DNA of 64,000 bases, taken from contig NZ_BMSY01000011.1 of the NCBI RefSeq assembly GCF_014649395.1, positions 1-64,000 on the forward strand. Reading direction: 5' to 3'. The DNA comes from Streptomyces aureoverticillatus (GTDB lineage: Bacteria > Actinomycetota > Actinomycetes > Streptomycetales > Streptomycetaceae). The position numbers and the translations under genes are program-made. The notes under the pieces were generated by a model. The model saw nothing but the letters and a program-made list of their open reading frames with translations. It was not told the DNA's origin and ran no database searches. This document shows positions 17,874 through 26,720 of the stretch, one piece after another. Position 1 is the first letter of the stretch; every line of letters starts with the position of its first letter.

Positions 17874-18094
17874 GGGCGGCACTGTGCCAGACAGCCGGGG
17901 GCGGGCTCTGGGCGGGCGGGTGGCGGATCCGGGGCCGACGGGGTCGGGGCTGTCGCCGGGGCCCGCTCGCTGATCGGACGGCAACAGGAACCTGACAGCT
18001 TCCTCACAACTTCACGCCAGCCTGTGCGGCAGGCCCGGCGCCGCCGACCAACGGCGCCGGGCCCGTCCGAGCCAGAGCTGGAATGGAGCCCCAC

Positions 18095-18688
18095 ATGTCC
18101 CACCGTGCCCGTCACGCCCGTCGTCCCCAGGGCAGCACGTCCCTGCGTGCCACCGTCGTCGCCACCGCCGTGGCGGGCGGGGTGCTCGCCGCTCCGGCCG
18201 CCACGGCCTTCGCGAACGACGCGACGCCCAAGCCGACTCCGAGCGTCAGCAAGCCGTCCGAAGAGGACGTGAAGAAGAAGCGGGCCGCCGCCGAGGAGGC
18301 CATGAGGGACGGCAAGCCGACGACCGCGCCGCGCGGTGCGGTCGCCGCCGGCGACAAGCCGGTCGCGCGCAATGCCCCCAAGGAGGCCATGAAGGACGGC
18401 AAGCCCACGACCGCGCCGCGCGGTGCGGTCGCCGCCGGCGACAAGCCCGTCGTGCGCAAGGACGAGACCAAGCCCGCCCCGAAGCCCCTGAGCCCGGAGG
18501 AGCGCAAGAAGGCCGCCGCCGACCAGGCCAAGAGGGCGCCCGAGGGCGGTGTCGCCGCGGGCGAGCGTCCGGCGTCGGGCGGCGACAACACGGGCACCCT
18601 CGTCGGCTCGGCCGCGGGCATCGCGCTGCTCGCGGGCGCGAGCACGATGGTCCTGCGCCGCCGCGCCGCCGGGCGCCCGCAGGGCTGA
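18095..18688 (+). CDS. Repeat-containing surface protein with C-terminal anchor, likely sortase substrate
   Basis: 197 residues from the ATG at 18095 (GGAG at 18086-18089; ATG 18083 is an alternative). A signal peptide ends near TAFA-ND (about 40). The mature part is Lys/Pro/Ala-rich and has two almost identical units of about 29 residues, each with DGKPTTAPRGAVAAGDKPV, plus a shorter third unit GGVAAGERP. The C-terminus is RPASGGDNTG, one hydrophobic helix, then RRRAAGRPQG. This is the layout of a cell-wall sorting signal, but the pentapeptide is RPASG rather than LPXTG or LAXTG. The next gene encodes a class F sortase. Function unknown; a wall-attached stalk or spacer is plausible. Confidence 0.75.
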   Translation: MSHRARHARRPQGSTSLRATVVATAVAGGVLAAPAATAFANDATPKPTPSVSKPSEEDVKKKRAAAEEAMRDGKPTTAPRGAVAAGDKPVARNAPKEAMKDGKPTTAPRGAVAAGDKPVVRKDETKPAPKPLSPEERKKAAADQAKRAPEGGVAAGERPASGGDNTGTLVGSAAGIALLAGASTMVLRRRAAGRPQG

Positions 18689-18796
18689 CCCGGCCCGCAC
18701 CCCGCCCGGCGCACCCCGCCGGGCCCGACCCCTCGTGGCGGCGCCGCCCCGGTCCCCTTCCGTGCCCGGGGCGCCGCCGCCGCGCACGGAGCCCCC

Positions 18797-19456
18797 ATGT
18801 CCCGTACGCACCACCGGCGCCCGCCGCGCACCGCCGCGCTCGTGGCGTCCGCCCTCGCCCTCGTCTGTGCCGCCGCGAGCGGCTGTTCGTCCGCGAGCGG
18901 CGCGCGCGCCGAGTCCCCGTCCACGTACACCGTGACGGAGCCGCGCGACGCGGCCGACACCGCCGACACCGCCGGCTCCGGCCGGACCTCGGGGCGCGGC
19001 ACGCCGGCGACGCCCGCCGCCCCGGTCCACGTGGCCATCCCGTCGATCGGCGTCAGCAGTTCCCTGATGCGGCTCGGCCTGAACGACGACCGCACGGTCG
19101 AGGTGCCCCCGCCGGACAAGGGCATGACCGCGGGCTGGTACACCGGCGGCGCCGTGCCCGGTGAGCGGGGCGCGGCCGTCATCATCGGCCACAACGACAC
19201 CCGCTTCGGCAAGGCCGTCTTCCACGACCTGAAGAAGGTGCGGGCGGGCGCGGACGTCGCGGTGCGCGACTCCCGTGGAAAGACCGTTCTATTCAGGGTC
19301 ACCCGCACCGAGACCGTCGACAAGCGGGCCTTCCCGACGGACAAGGTCTACGGCGGCACCAACTCGCGCGCCCTGCGCCTGATCACCTGCGACGGCGCCT
19401 ACGACGCGCAGGGGCATCCGGTGGACAACCTCATCGTGTACGCCACCGCGCGCTGA
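18797..19456 (+). CDS. Class F sortase
   Basis: 219 residues. An N-terminal hydrophobic segment ends AASGCSS, giving either a membrane anchor or a weak lipobox. A Thr/Ala linker and a sortase beta-barrel follow, with PSIGVSSSL, catalytic His132 in IIGHND and catalytic Cys198 in RLITCDG. Class F sortases are the stand-alone housekeeping-like transpeptidases of actinobacteria. The position where the catalytic Arg usually lies (GHYRDNVVVYA) reads GHPVDNLIVYA, so another residue must serve or activity is altered. It follows the RPASG-tailed surface protein by 108 bases. Confidence 0.88.
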   Translation: MSRTHHRRPPRTAALVASALALVCAAASGCSSASGARAESPSTYTVTEPRDAADTADTAGSGRTSGRGTPATPAAPVHVAIPSIGVSSSLMRLGLNDDRTVEVPPPDKGMTAGWYTGGAVPGERGAAVIIGHNDTRFGKAVFHDLKKVRAGADVAVRDSRGKTVLFRVTRTETVDKRAFPTDKVYGGTNSRALRLITCDGAYDAQGHPVDNLIVYATAR

Positions 19457-20260
19457 ACGCGCCTCCGCCCGGTGCGCGGACGTCCGTCCCTGGAGCGCCG
19501 CCGCCCGCTCCCGTATCGCGGGCAGTTCGGCCCGCAGCGCGGCACCCGGGCAGTGCGTGTAGTAGCCGTCGGCGTGCCCGGAGACCGCCTGGAAGTCCGC
19601 GTGCTCGCCCACGCGGTATCTGCTGAGGCTGTTGCTGGAGACCAGCCGTGCGGTGCGCCGCGGGTCGGCGTCGGCGAGGCCGAGCTTCCAGGCGGTGAGC
19701 GCGGCGATGGCCTCCACCATCGGCGCCGGCACCGGGGTGCCCGCCGTGAACGTGCCGATCGCCGCTATGCCCGCCGTGCGGTGGTTGAACCCCTGCGTGT
19801 GGGCGCCGACGACGGGCCGGTCGACGCCGCCCGCGCGCCCTTCGTAGATCGTGCCGCAGCGGTCGACGAGGAAGTTGTAGCCGATGTCGTCGAACAGCCG
19901 GGCGCTGGTCTGGCCCTCGGCGAGCGCCCGGATGATGCGGGGCGCGTCGGCGCAGTCGTAGCCGTTGGGCGAGTCCGTGTGGTGGACGAAGACCGCGACG
20001 ACGGGCCCGCCGTAGCGGGCGGGCGGCCGGGTGGGACGGGTGTCGCCCAGCCACCGTTCGCGCGGCACGATGGCGGGCCTGGCGGCCCGGTGCGCGGACG
20101 CCCTGGCCTCGACCTGCCGTCCGCCCCCGTCGACCGCGCGCTGCACGCCGATGACGCACAGCACCAGCGCGGCCACGGCCACGAGACCCGGCAGACAGAC
20201 GAGGACGGCGCGCCCGGCACGCGGCAGCCGCCCCGCCACCGTCTCCCGCAAGACACGCAT
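19289..20260 (-). CDS. Membrane-anchored peptidoglycan recognition protein / N-acetylmuramoyl-L-alanine amidase
   Basis: 323 residues from the ATG at 20260. An N-terminal helix (17-40) anchors the protein. The amidase_2/PGRP domain has VFVHHTD (Zn ligand His94), IGYNFLVDRCGTIYEGR (Tyr128), HTQGFNHRTAGIAAIGTF, and SGHADGYYTHCPG (Zn ligands His229 and Cys237). It should cleave between MurNAc and L-Ala in peptidoglycan. The family would end near residue 260. The last 60 residues are read antisense through the 3' end of the sortase gene, a 168-base convergent overlap, so a premature or shifted stop should be checked. Confidence 0.85.
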   Translation of the reverse strand: MRVLRETVAGRLPRAGRAVLVCLPGLVAVAALVLCVIGVQRAVDGGGRQVEARASAHRAARPAIVPRERWLGDTRPTRPPARYGGPVVAVFVHHTDSPNGYDCADAPRIIRALAEGQTSARLFDDIGYNFLVDRCGTIYEGRAGGVDRPVVGAHTQGFNHRTAGIAAIGTFTAGTPVPAPMVEAIAALTAWKLGLADADPRRTARLVSSNSLSRYRVGEHADFQAVSGHADGYYTHCPGAALRAELPAIRERAAALQGRTSAHRAEARSARGGVHDEVVHRMPLRVVGAVAGDQAQGARVGAAVDLVRREGPLVDGLGAGDPE

Positions 20261-20476
20261 GGGCCCACTCTCGCTCCGGCCGCCGATGGCCGCCCCGCAG
20301 GTGGGCCAGTCGGGCGACGCGGACGCGGGCCGCACCCTCCTGACCTGCCCCGACACCGAAACCCCTCGCCCCGGAGAAAAAAGCTTCGCGGAAGTTGTCG
20401 AGACCGAGTCGCCCGCTCCGACGTCCCCTGTGAGAGTTGCCCATGAGGGGCGACGACGCAGCCAAGGAGTGCGGTC

Positions 20477-20905
20477 ATGAAGTATCTGGTGATGGTGCAG
20501 GGTTCCCAGGCCGACTACGACGCCATGAGCGGCAAGGGGTCCGAGCACAGCCCGGCCTGGAGCGAGCAGGAGCTGCAGGCGATGTTCGCGTTCATGGGCG
20601 ACCTGAACAACGACCTGTCCGAGTCCGGTGAGCTCATCGACGGCCAGGGCCTGACCGAACCGGCGCAGACCCGCCTCGTGGGCATCGACGACAACGGCCG
20701 GCCGGTGATCACGGACGGGCCCTACGGCGAGACCAAGGAGGTCCTCGCCGGCTACTGGGTCCTCGAGTGCGAGAGCCTGGAGCGGGTCACGGAGATCGCC
20801 AAGCGCGTCAACGAGTGCCCGGTCCCCGCGGGCTCCCCGACCCCGCCGGTGGTGATCCGGCCCATCCAGGAGGGCGGCGGCGAGGGCGGCGTGGACTGTG
20901 GCTGA
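20477..20905 (+). CDS. DGPF/YCII-domain protein partnered with ECF sigma factor
   Basis: 142 residues with AAGGAG before the ATG. The YciI-like fold carries its signature in DGPYGETKEVLAGYWVLE; MKYLVMVQG is the first strand. Proteins of this kind sit beside ECF42-type sigma factors in actinobacteria, and their biochemical role is unproven. The sigma factor gene starts 39 bases downstream on the same strand, so they are likely one operon. Confidence 0.9.
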   Translation: MKYLVMVQGSQADYDAMSGKGSEHSPAWSEQELQAMFAFMGDLNNDLSESGELIDGQGLTEPAQTRLVGIDDNGRPVITDGPYGETKEVLAGYWVLECESLERVTEIAKRVNECPVPAGSPTPPVVIRPIQEGGGEGGVDCG

Positions 20906-20944
20906 CCCCGGCCGCAGCCCGGGACCGGCGCGCGGGACCCGCGG

Positions 20945-22183
20945 ATGGCGGTGAGCGCGACCGGTGGCGTCGAGGACCTGCTGCGCCTGCACGCGCCGCA
21001 GGTCCTCGGCGCGCTGGTGCGCCGCTACGGCCACTTCGACGAGGCCGAGGACGCCGTGCAGGAGGCCCTGCTCGCCGCCGCCCGCGCGTGGCCGGACCGG
21101 GGCACGCCGGACAATCCGCGCGGCTGGCTGATCAAGGTGGCGTCGCGGCGTCTGACGGACCAGCTCCGCAGTGACGCGGCGCGGCGGCGGCGCGAGGAGA
21201 ACGCCGCCCGGATGACGCCGCGCGACGCGTTCACCGCGCCCGCGCCGGGCGAGAGCCGCGCCCCGTCCGACGACGACACGCTCACGCTGCTCTTCCTGTG
21301 CTGCGATCCTTCGCTGACCCCGGCCGCGCAGATCGCGCTCACCCTGCGCGCCGTCGGCGGTCTCACCACCGCCGAGATCGCCCGCGCGCACCTGGTGCCG
21401 GAGGCGACGATGGCCCAGCGCATCAGCCGCGCCAAGCAGAAGATACGGGGCGTGCCCTTCCGGCAGCCGGGGTCCGCGGACCGCGACCGACGCCTCGCGG
21501 TGGTCCTCCAGGTGCTCTACCTCATCTTCAACGAGGGCTACACGGCCACGTCGGGCCCCGCGCTGCACCGCCCGGACCTCGCCCGCGAGGCGATCCGGCT
21601 GACTCGCGCCGTCCGTCGGCTGCTGCCCCAAGAAGGCGCGGTGACGGGCCTGTTGGCGCTGATGCTGCTCACCGACGCGCGCAGCGCCGCCCGTACCGGC
21701 CCGCACGGCGAACTGATCCCGCTGGACGAGCAGGACCGCACGCGCTGGGACGCCGGGGCGATCCGCGAGGGCACCGCCCTGGTGGAGGAGGCACTGGGCC
21801 AAGGCCCGGCGGGTGTCTACCAGTTGCAGGCCGCGATCGCCGCGCTGCACGACGAGGCGGAGCGCGCCGAGGACACCGACTGGCCGCAGATCCTCGCTCT
21901 GTACGACATCCTGGTGCGCCGCGCCCCGGAGCCCATGGCCGAGCTGGGGCGTGCCGTCGCGGTCGCCATGGTGCACGGGCCACGCGCCGGTCTGGACGAA
22001 CTGGCGGCGTTGGAGGAGCGGTTGGCGGGCCATCACCGGCTGGAGGCCGTACGCGGCCATCTTCTGGAGAAGGCAGGCGACCTCGAAGCGGCGCGGGCCG
22101 CGTACGGGACGGCGGCGCAGCGCACCCTCAGCCGGCCGGAGTCCCGTTACTTGCAGATGCGGGCGGCACGGCTCGCACCGTGA
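20945..22183 (+). CDS. ECF RNA polymerase sigma factor with C-terminal extension (ECF42/SigJ-like)
   Basis: 412 residues, much longer than the 180-200 of a simple ECF factor. The sigma-2 region has FDEAEDAVQEALLAA and GWLIKVASRRLTDQLR; sigma-4 has LTTAEIARAHLVPEATMAQRISRAKQKIR. About 230 further residues form helical TPR-like repeats (YNEGYTATSG-type region, then AELGRAVAVAMVHGP). This extension and the adjacent DGPF protein are diagnostic for group ECF42, where the extension, rather than an anti-sigma factor, is thought to control activity. GTG 20951 is a possible alternative start. Confidence 0.93.
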   Translation: MAVSATGGVEDLLRLHAPQVLGALVRRYGHFDEAEDAVQEALLAAARAWPDRGTPDNPRGWLIKVASRRLTDQLRSDAARRRREENAARMTPRDAFTAPAPGESRAPSDDDTLTLLFLCCDPSLTPAAQIALTLRAVGGLTTAEIARAHLVPEATMAQRISRAKQKIRGVPFRQPGSADRDRRLAVVLQVLYLIFNEGYTATSGPALHRPDLAREAIRLTRAVRRLLPQEGAVTGLLALMLLTDARSAARTGPHGELIPLDEQDRTRWDAGAIREGTALVEEALGQGPAGVYQLQAAIAALHDEAERAEDTDWPQILALYDILVRRAPEPMAELGRAVAVAMVHGPRAGLDELAALEERLAGHHRLEAVRGHLLEKAGDLEAARAAYGTAAQRTLSRPESRYLQMRAARLAP

Positions 22184-22262
22184 CGGCGGCGTGACGCGTG
22201 CGGCGTCGGCGTACCCCTCACCCTCGCACCCTCATCACCGCTCACTCGCGCCTCACCGCCGC

Positions 22263-23201
22263 TCAACGGCGGGCCGTGCTCCTCGCGCCCTGGGCCGGGA
22301 TCGAACCGGCCGCGCCCCGGCCGCAGTCGGCGGCCACCATGTCCGCGAAGGCGCGGGCCAGCGGGCTGAGCGCGTCCCAGCGGCGCACGGCCCAGCCGAC
22401 GGAGAGCGGGGGCAGGTCGGGGACCGGGACCAGACTGAGCCCGGGCGGGCTCTGCGCGCGCCAGCCGGGCAGGGCCGGCACGACGGCCTGGCCGACGCCG
22501 AGTTCGGTGAGCAGCAGCGCGGTGTCCCAGTCGGCGACGCTGGTGTGTCCGGCGGGGCCGACGTCCAGGTCGGCGAGGGCCGCGTCGAGCTGGGTGCGGG
22601 AGGTGGAGGCCTGCGGCGGGCGGATGAGCCGGGCGGCGGCGAGGTCGGCGAGTTCGGCGCGCGGCTCGGCGGCGAGCGGGTCGTCGGCCGGGACCGCGAG
22701 GACCCAGGGCAGGTCGGCGACCGGCCGCTGCTCGATGCCGCGCACGGGCGCGCCGATGGTGACCCACGCCAGGTCCAGGTCGTCGGCGGCCAGCGCGTCG
22801 AAGCAGGCCCGGCTCGAACTCGCCGTCTGGAACTCCAGCGTGACCTGCGGGAAGCGCTGCCGGAAACCGACGACCGCCGTGGCCATGAAGTGGCGTACGG
22901 TCGTCGCGCCGGTGGTGACGCGCACCGCGCCGCTCTCCCCGCGCACGAGGTCGCGCAGGCGGCGCAGGGCGAGGTCGATGCCGCCGATGCCGTCGCTCGC
23001 GGCGGCTTGCAGGATGCGCCCGGCCGACGTCGGCACGACGCCTCGCGCGTGCCGCTCCAGGAGGCAGACGGCGAGCTCCTTCTCCAGGCGTTTGACGTGC
23101 TGGCTCACCGCCGACTGCGTACAGGAGAGTTCGCGCGCCACCGCGCTGAGGCTGCCGGCGCGACAGACGGCGATGAATACACGGAGGTCGTCGAGCGTCA
23201 C
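22263..23201 (-). CDS. LysR-family transcriptional regulator
   Basis: 312 residues from the GTG at 23201, giving VTLDDLRVFIAVCRAGSL, the standard LysR opening; a longer reading to 23285 has no family support. The helix-turn-helix is LSAVARELSCTQSAVSQHVKRLE (about 19-41), followed by the periplasmic-binding-protein-like effector domain. A 10-bp palindrome AGCTATAGCT lies about 10 bases upstream of the start and may take part in autoregulation. It is convergent with the sigma factor gene. Targets are unknown; no divergent structural gene is close. Confidence 0.92.
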   Translation of the reverse strand: MTLDDLRVFIAVCRAGSLSAVARELSCTQSAVSQHVKRLEKELAVCLLERHARGVVPTSAGRILQAAASDGIGGIDLALRRLRDLVRGESGAVRVTTGATTVRHFMATAVVGFRQRFPQVTLEFQTASSSRACFDALAADDLDLAWVTIGAPVRGIEQRPVADLPWVLAVPADDPLAAEPRAELADLAAARLIRPPQASTSRTQLDAALADLDVGPAGHTSVADWDTALLLTELGVGQAVVPALPGWRAQSPPGLSLVPVPDLPPLSVGWAVRRWDALSPLARAFADMVAADCGRGAAGSIPAQGARSTARR

Positions 23202-23528
23202 GGGCCCCAAGCTATAGCTAAGAGCCTGTCTTTGAACCCCCCCGTCGGCAACGGGCGAACCTGCCATGTAACGCAGATCACACATTCCCGGAAGTGCGCC
23301 CTGGAACGGGCGGCTCTATTTCACCGTTAAACAGGATGAGAGCCCCGACCGCGATTCCCCCGTCCGGCCGGGGCTCTCCTCTGCACCCCCGCCGCTCCGG
23401 ACTCCCGCCGCGCGCACCCGCCGCCAGTACACCCGCCGTTCGCCACCGCTTCGCGGTACTGCCACCCCTTCGAGCACGAATATGCCAACCGCACCGCGTG
23501 CGGCCGATCCGGGCGGCATCATGCGTCC
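23202..23528. other. Gene-free region between the LysR and RHH-like genes
   Basis: 327 bases between divergent genes. It holds the palindrome near the LysR start and a 9-bp inverted repeat AGAGCCCCG/CGGGGCTCT (23339-23347 and 23369-23377). An internal terminator-like hairpin here suggests either a short untranslated RNA or an attenuator. No coding sequence is supported. Confidence 0.4.
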
Positions 23529-23834
23529 ATGGACGGTGCCAAGCCTGTGCAGGTCTTGTTCCCACCCGACGAGTACGCCGTCGTGGCCCGGCAGGCCGAC
23601 CACCTCGGCATCACGGTCGCGGAGTTCATACGCGCGGCGGCCGTCCACGCCGGGCAGGAACCCGACACCTGCGACTCGGCCGGCACCCGGCGCGCGGTGG
23701 TCGTGCCGCCGGTGCACCGCGGCCCCGACGCCCGCCAGGCGCCCGCGCTCCAGCGGTTCCTGGACACCCTCACGACCACGGACGCCGCCCGCGTCCCGCC
23801 GCAGCCGACGGGCCGCGGTCGCTCGGGCCCCTGA
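23529..23834 (+). CDS. Small protein with ribbon-helix-helix-like N-terminus
   Basis: 101 residues from the ATG at 23529. The first 40 residues (VQVLFPPDEYAVVARQADHLGITVAEFIRAAAVHAG) fit a ribbon-helix-helix or MobC-like DNA-binding fold: a short beta strand, then two helices. The C-terminal half is Pro/Arg-rich and disordered in appearance. It may be a small transcriptional regulator; no relaxase or toxin neighbour is present. Convergent with asnB, whose end is 50 bases away. Confidence 0.6.
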   Translation: MDGAKPVQVLFPPDEYAVVARQADHLGITVAEFIRAAAVHAGQEPDTCDSAGTRRAVVVPPVHRGPDARQAPALQRFLDTLTTTDAARVPPQPTGRGRSGP

Positions 23835-23845
23835 GGCGGCGGCGC

Positions 23846-23893
23846 CCGGCACCCGCCCCCCAGGTCACGCCGGCACCCGCCCCCTCAGGTCAG
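23846..23893 (-). repeat. 24-bp tandem duplication spanning the asnB stop codon
   Basis: Units 23846-23869 and 23870-23893 share CCGGCACCCGCCCCC and CAGGTCA and differ at a few bases. The second contains the asnB stop (23885-23887 on the minus strand). Confidence 0.7.
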
Positions 23894-25726
23894 CGACACC
23901 TCCGGCTTGTACAGGTCGAACCACAGCGCCAGGTCGAGCGCCCGCTCCAGGCCGCGCCGCGACGCCTGCCTGATCTGCGGGGTGTCGCGGTGCGCGAGGC
24001 CGCGCAGGGCCTCGTGGTCGACCAGGGCGAAGACCGGGTGCCCGGGGTCCGCCAGGAGATCCTTGGCGTGCTCCTGGAGCGCGAAGGCGTACTTGGGGTC
24101 CTGCGTGGAGGGGTAGGGGCTCTTCACCCGGTCGTAGACGGAGCGCGGCAGGCTGTCCCGCGCCGCCTCCCGCAGCAGCGACTTCTCCCGGCCGTCGAAG
24201 GACTTCAGCGCCCAGGGCGCGTTGTAGACGTAGTCGACGAGGCGGTGGTCGCAGAACGGCACCCGCACCTCCAGGCCCACGGCCATGCTCGCGCGGTCCT
24301 TGCGGTCGAGCAGCGCGCGCACGAAGCGGGTCAGATAGAGATGGCTGACGGTGCGCATGCGGTACTCGAAGTCGCTCTCCCCGTCGAGCCGTTCGACGCC
24401 GCGCACCGCCGTGGCGTAGCCGTCCCCGATGTACGTCGGCAGGTCCAGCGCGTCGACAACGTCCCGGCGCAGCACGCCCGTCTCGTCGCCCAGCGTCTCC
24501 GCGTGCCGCACCAGCCAGGGGAAGGTGCCGCCCTGCCGGGCCTGCTCGTCGAAGAACTGGAGGTAGCCGCCGAACACCTCGTCCGCCGACTCGCCGGACA
24601 GGGCGACCGTGGAGTGCTCGCGGATCGCCTGGAACAGCAGATACAGCGAGGCGTCCATGTCCCCGAAGCCGACGGGCAGATCGCGGGCGGTGAGCATCTT
24701 CGCGCGCACCTCGGGGTCGGCGAGCGCCTGGGTGTCCAGGACGATGTCGCGGTGGTCGGTGCCCGCGAGCCGTGCCACGTCGTGGGCGTACGGCGAGTCC
24801 GGGGTGCCGCGCAGCTCGTCGGCCACGAAGTGGTCGCTCTGGCCCGCGAAGTCGACGGAGAAGCTGCGCAGCGTCTCGCCCGCGCCCGCGAGCTGACCGG
24901 CGGCGAGCGCCGACATCGCGGACGAGTCGAGGCCACCGGAGAGCAGCACACAGCGCGGCACGTCGGCCACGAGCTGGCGGCGCACGATGTCGTCGAGCAG
25001 CGAGCGCACGGTGGCCACGGTCTCGTCGCGGTCGTGCGGGTGCGGGCGGGTCTCCAGGCGCCAGTAGGTGCGGCGGCGCAGGCCGTCACGGTCGACGGTG
25101 ACGACGGTGCCGGGCTCGACCTCGTGCATGCCGTCCCACACGGCGTGACCCGGGGTCTTCACGAAGGCGAAGACCTCGCGCAGTCCATCGACGCCCACCC
25201 GGGGGCGCGCGAGCGGGTTGGCGAGGATCGCCTTGGGCTCGGAGCCGAACAGGACGCCGTCCGGCGTCGGGTGGAAGTAGAAGGGCTTGATGCCCATCCG
25301 GTCACGGACCATGACCAGGCGCTGCCTGCGGCCGTCCCACACGGCGAACGCGTACATCCCGTTGAGCCGCTCGGCGACGCCCTCGCCCCACTGCAGGTAG
25401 CCGCGCAGCACGACCTCGGTGTCGGAGTCGGTGGCGAACCGATGGCCCTGCCCGGCCAGCTCCTCGCGCAGCTCGGTGAAGTTGTACGTCTCGCCGGAGT
25501 ACACCAGGGCCACGGTGCCCTCGGGCGTCGCCGCGGTCATCGGCTGCCGCCCGCCGGGCAGATCGATGATGGCCAGGCGCCGGTGCCCCAGCGCCGCGGG
25601 CCCCTCGGCCCAGGTGCCCCGGTCGTCCGGGCCGCGGCACGCCATCGTCTCCGTCATCGCGTCCAGGGCCTGCGGGTGCGACCGCAGATCCCGGTCGAAA
25701 GAGACCCAGCCGGTGATGCCACACAT
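23885..25726 (-). CDS. asnB: Asparagine synthase (glutamine-hydrolysing)
   Basis: 613 residues, the usual length. It converts aspartate, ATP and glutamine to asparagine. Cys2 (MCGITGWVSF) is the glutaminase nucleophile; the N-terminal Ntn domain contains RGPDDRG, HRRLAIIDL and the catalytic-site SGETYNF. The synthetase domain has the PP-loop LLSGGLDSSA and later GESADEVFGGY. AGGAGG is 8 bases before the ATG. It is monocistronic. In Streptomyces such enzymes may also amidate natural-product precursors, but nothing nearby suggests that. Confidence 0.95.
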   Translation of the reverse strand: MCGITGWVSFDRDLRSHPQALDAMTETMACRGPDDRGTWAEGPAALGHRRLAIIDLPGGRQPMTAATPEGTVALVYSGETYNFTELREELAGQGHRFATDSDTEVVLRGYLQWGEGVAERLNGMYAFAVWDGRRQRLVMVRDRMGIKPFYFHPTPDGVLFGSEPKAILANPLARPRVGVDGLREVFAFVKTPGHAVWDGMHEVEPGTVVTVDRDGLRRRTYWRLETRPHPHDRDETVATVRSLLDDIVRRQLVADVPRCVLLSGGLDSSAMSALAAGQLAGAGETLRSFSVDFAGQSDHFVADELRGTPDSPYAHDVARLAGTDHRDIVLDTQALADPEVRAKMLTARDLPVGFGDMDASLYLLFQAIREHSTVALSGESADEVFGGYLQFFDEQARQGGTFPWLVRHAETLGDETGVLRRDVVDALDLPTYIGDGYATAVRGVERLDGESDFEYRMRTVSHLYLTRFVRALLDRKDRASMAVGLEVRVPFCDHRLVDYVYNAPWALKSFDGREKSLLREAARDSLPRSVYDRVKSPYPSTQDPKYAFALQEHAKDLLADPGHPVFALVDHEALRGLAHRDTPQIRQASRRGLERALDLALWFDLYKPEVSLT

Positions 25727-26042
25727 GCGGATTCCTCCTGCCGTCCGGCTGCCTTCCCGGTCGTACGTCGCGAACGACCGAACTAGATGTAATAGGCAGC
25801 TATCTCTCCAGGCTCCGCCCCGGACCGCATACGGTCAACACGCCCGTAACGCCCCCGACCCACCCGACCCGGAGGATTTCGGCCACCGCGGAGCGCGAGT
25901 CAAGGGAGCGTCAGGGCGGCCCGCCGCGCCACACCGTGCCGGATCCGGGGGGCAAGGCCGCGCGGAACGTCACCTTCCGGCCACGAGTAAAGACTTGCTC
26001 AACACGTGTGCAAATTTGATGCGACGGTGCAAAGTCCGGGCC
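25727..26042. other. Gene-free region upstream of asnB
   Basis: 316 bases between the asnB start and the end of the next minus-strand gene. It should contain the asnB promoter, and AT content rises at 25780-25805 (ACTAGATGTAATAGG). No RNA structure or coding sequence was recognised. Confidence 0.4.
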
Positions 26043-26687
26043 TCACTCGGTCGACCGCACGGCCGTCTTGAGCAGGGCCTGGGCGTCCTGGCGGGCGTGG
26101 TCGATCGCGTCGGGGAAGATCCCCATGCCGTACGCGACCAGACCGCCCTCGTGCAGCAGCATCAGCGACCTGCCGAGCGACTTCGCCCGGCGCGGCGCGA
26201 GCGCGCGGGCCAGATCGGTGAAGAGCGCGAGCATCCACGCCTTCTGGCCGGTGATCACCGCGTACGCGGGGTGGGCGGGGTCGGAGATCTCGGCGTGCGC
26301 GTTGATCATGCTGCACCCCCGGGGCAGGCTCCGCTCCGCCCAGTCGCGCGAGGCGTCGAAGACGGCCAGGATCCGGGACCTCGGCGCGCGGACCCGCTCC
26401 AGATGCTCGGCGAGGAAGGCGCGCCAGCGCTCGTCGCGGTCCGCCAGATACTCGACGACGATCTGATCCTTGGAGCCGAACCGGTCGTACAGCGTCTTCT
26501 TCGTCACGCCGGCCTCGGCCGCGATCAGGTCCACGCCGACGGCGTGGATGCCGCGCTCGTAGAACAGCCGCCCGGCCGCCTCCAGGACGCGCCGCGCACC
26601 CGGCGTCAGGGGCACGCGGCGCGGCCCCTCTCCCCCGGCCTCCGGCGCCTTCGACGCTTCCGGTGCCTGCTTCACGTACTCACTCAT
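26043..26687 (-). CDS. TetR-family transcriptional regulator
   Basis: 214 residues; GAGGTGG precedes the ATG at 26687. The helix-turn-helix is IHAVGVDLIAAEAGVTKKTLYDRFGSKDQIV (about 45-75), followed by an all-helical ligand domain with SLPRGCSMINAHAEI, a pattern typical of the group that controls efflux of organic compounds. It is divergent from an EamA transporter. The gap contains two 20-bp palindromes sharing AGTANACNGATCNGTNTACT, presumably its operators, so it likely represses both genes. Confidence 0.93.
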   Translation of the reverse strand: MSEYVKQAPEASKAPEAGGEGPRRVPLTPGARRVLEAAGRLFYERGIHAVGVDLIAAEAGVTKKTLYDRFGSKDQIVVEYLADRDERWRAFLAEHLERVRAPRSRILAVFDASRDWAERSLPRGCSMINAHAEISDPAHPAYAVITGQKAWMLALFTDLARALAPRRAKSLGRSLMLLHEGGLVAYGMGIFPDAIDHARQDAQALLKTAVRSTE

Positions 26688-26720
26688 GCGCCCACCTCAC
26701 CACGACCACCCCGCTCCCAT

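Noticed and set aside
22290..22320. tRNA-like T-arm (GCCGGTTCGATCCCGGC) on the minus strand near the LysR stop
   Set aside because: No matching acceptor, D-arm or anticodon arm precedes it; it is in the LysR coding frame and is probably a chance hairpin, not a tRNA or attachment site.
23211..23220. Palindrome AGCTATAGCT as a definite LysR operator
   Set aside because: Only 10 bases long and too close to the start codon; mentioned with the LysR gene but not called separately.
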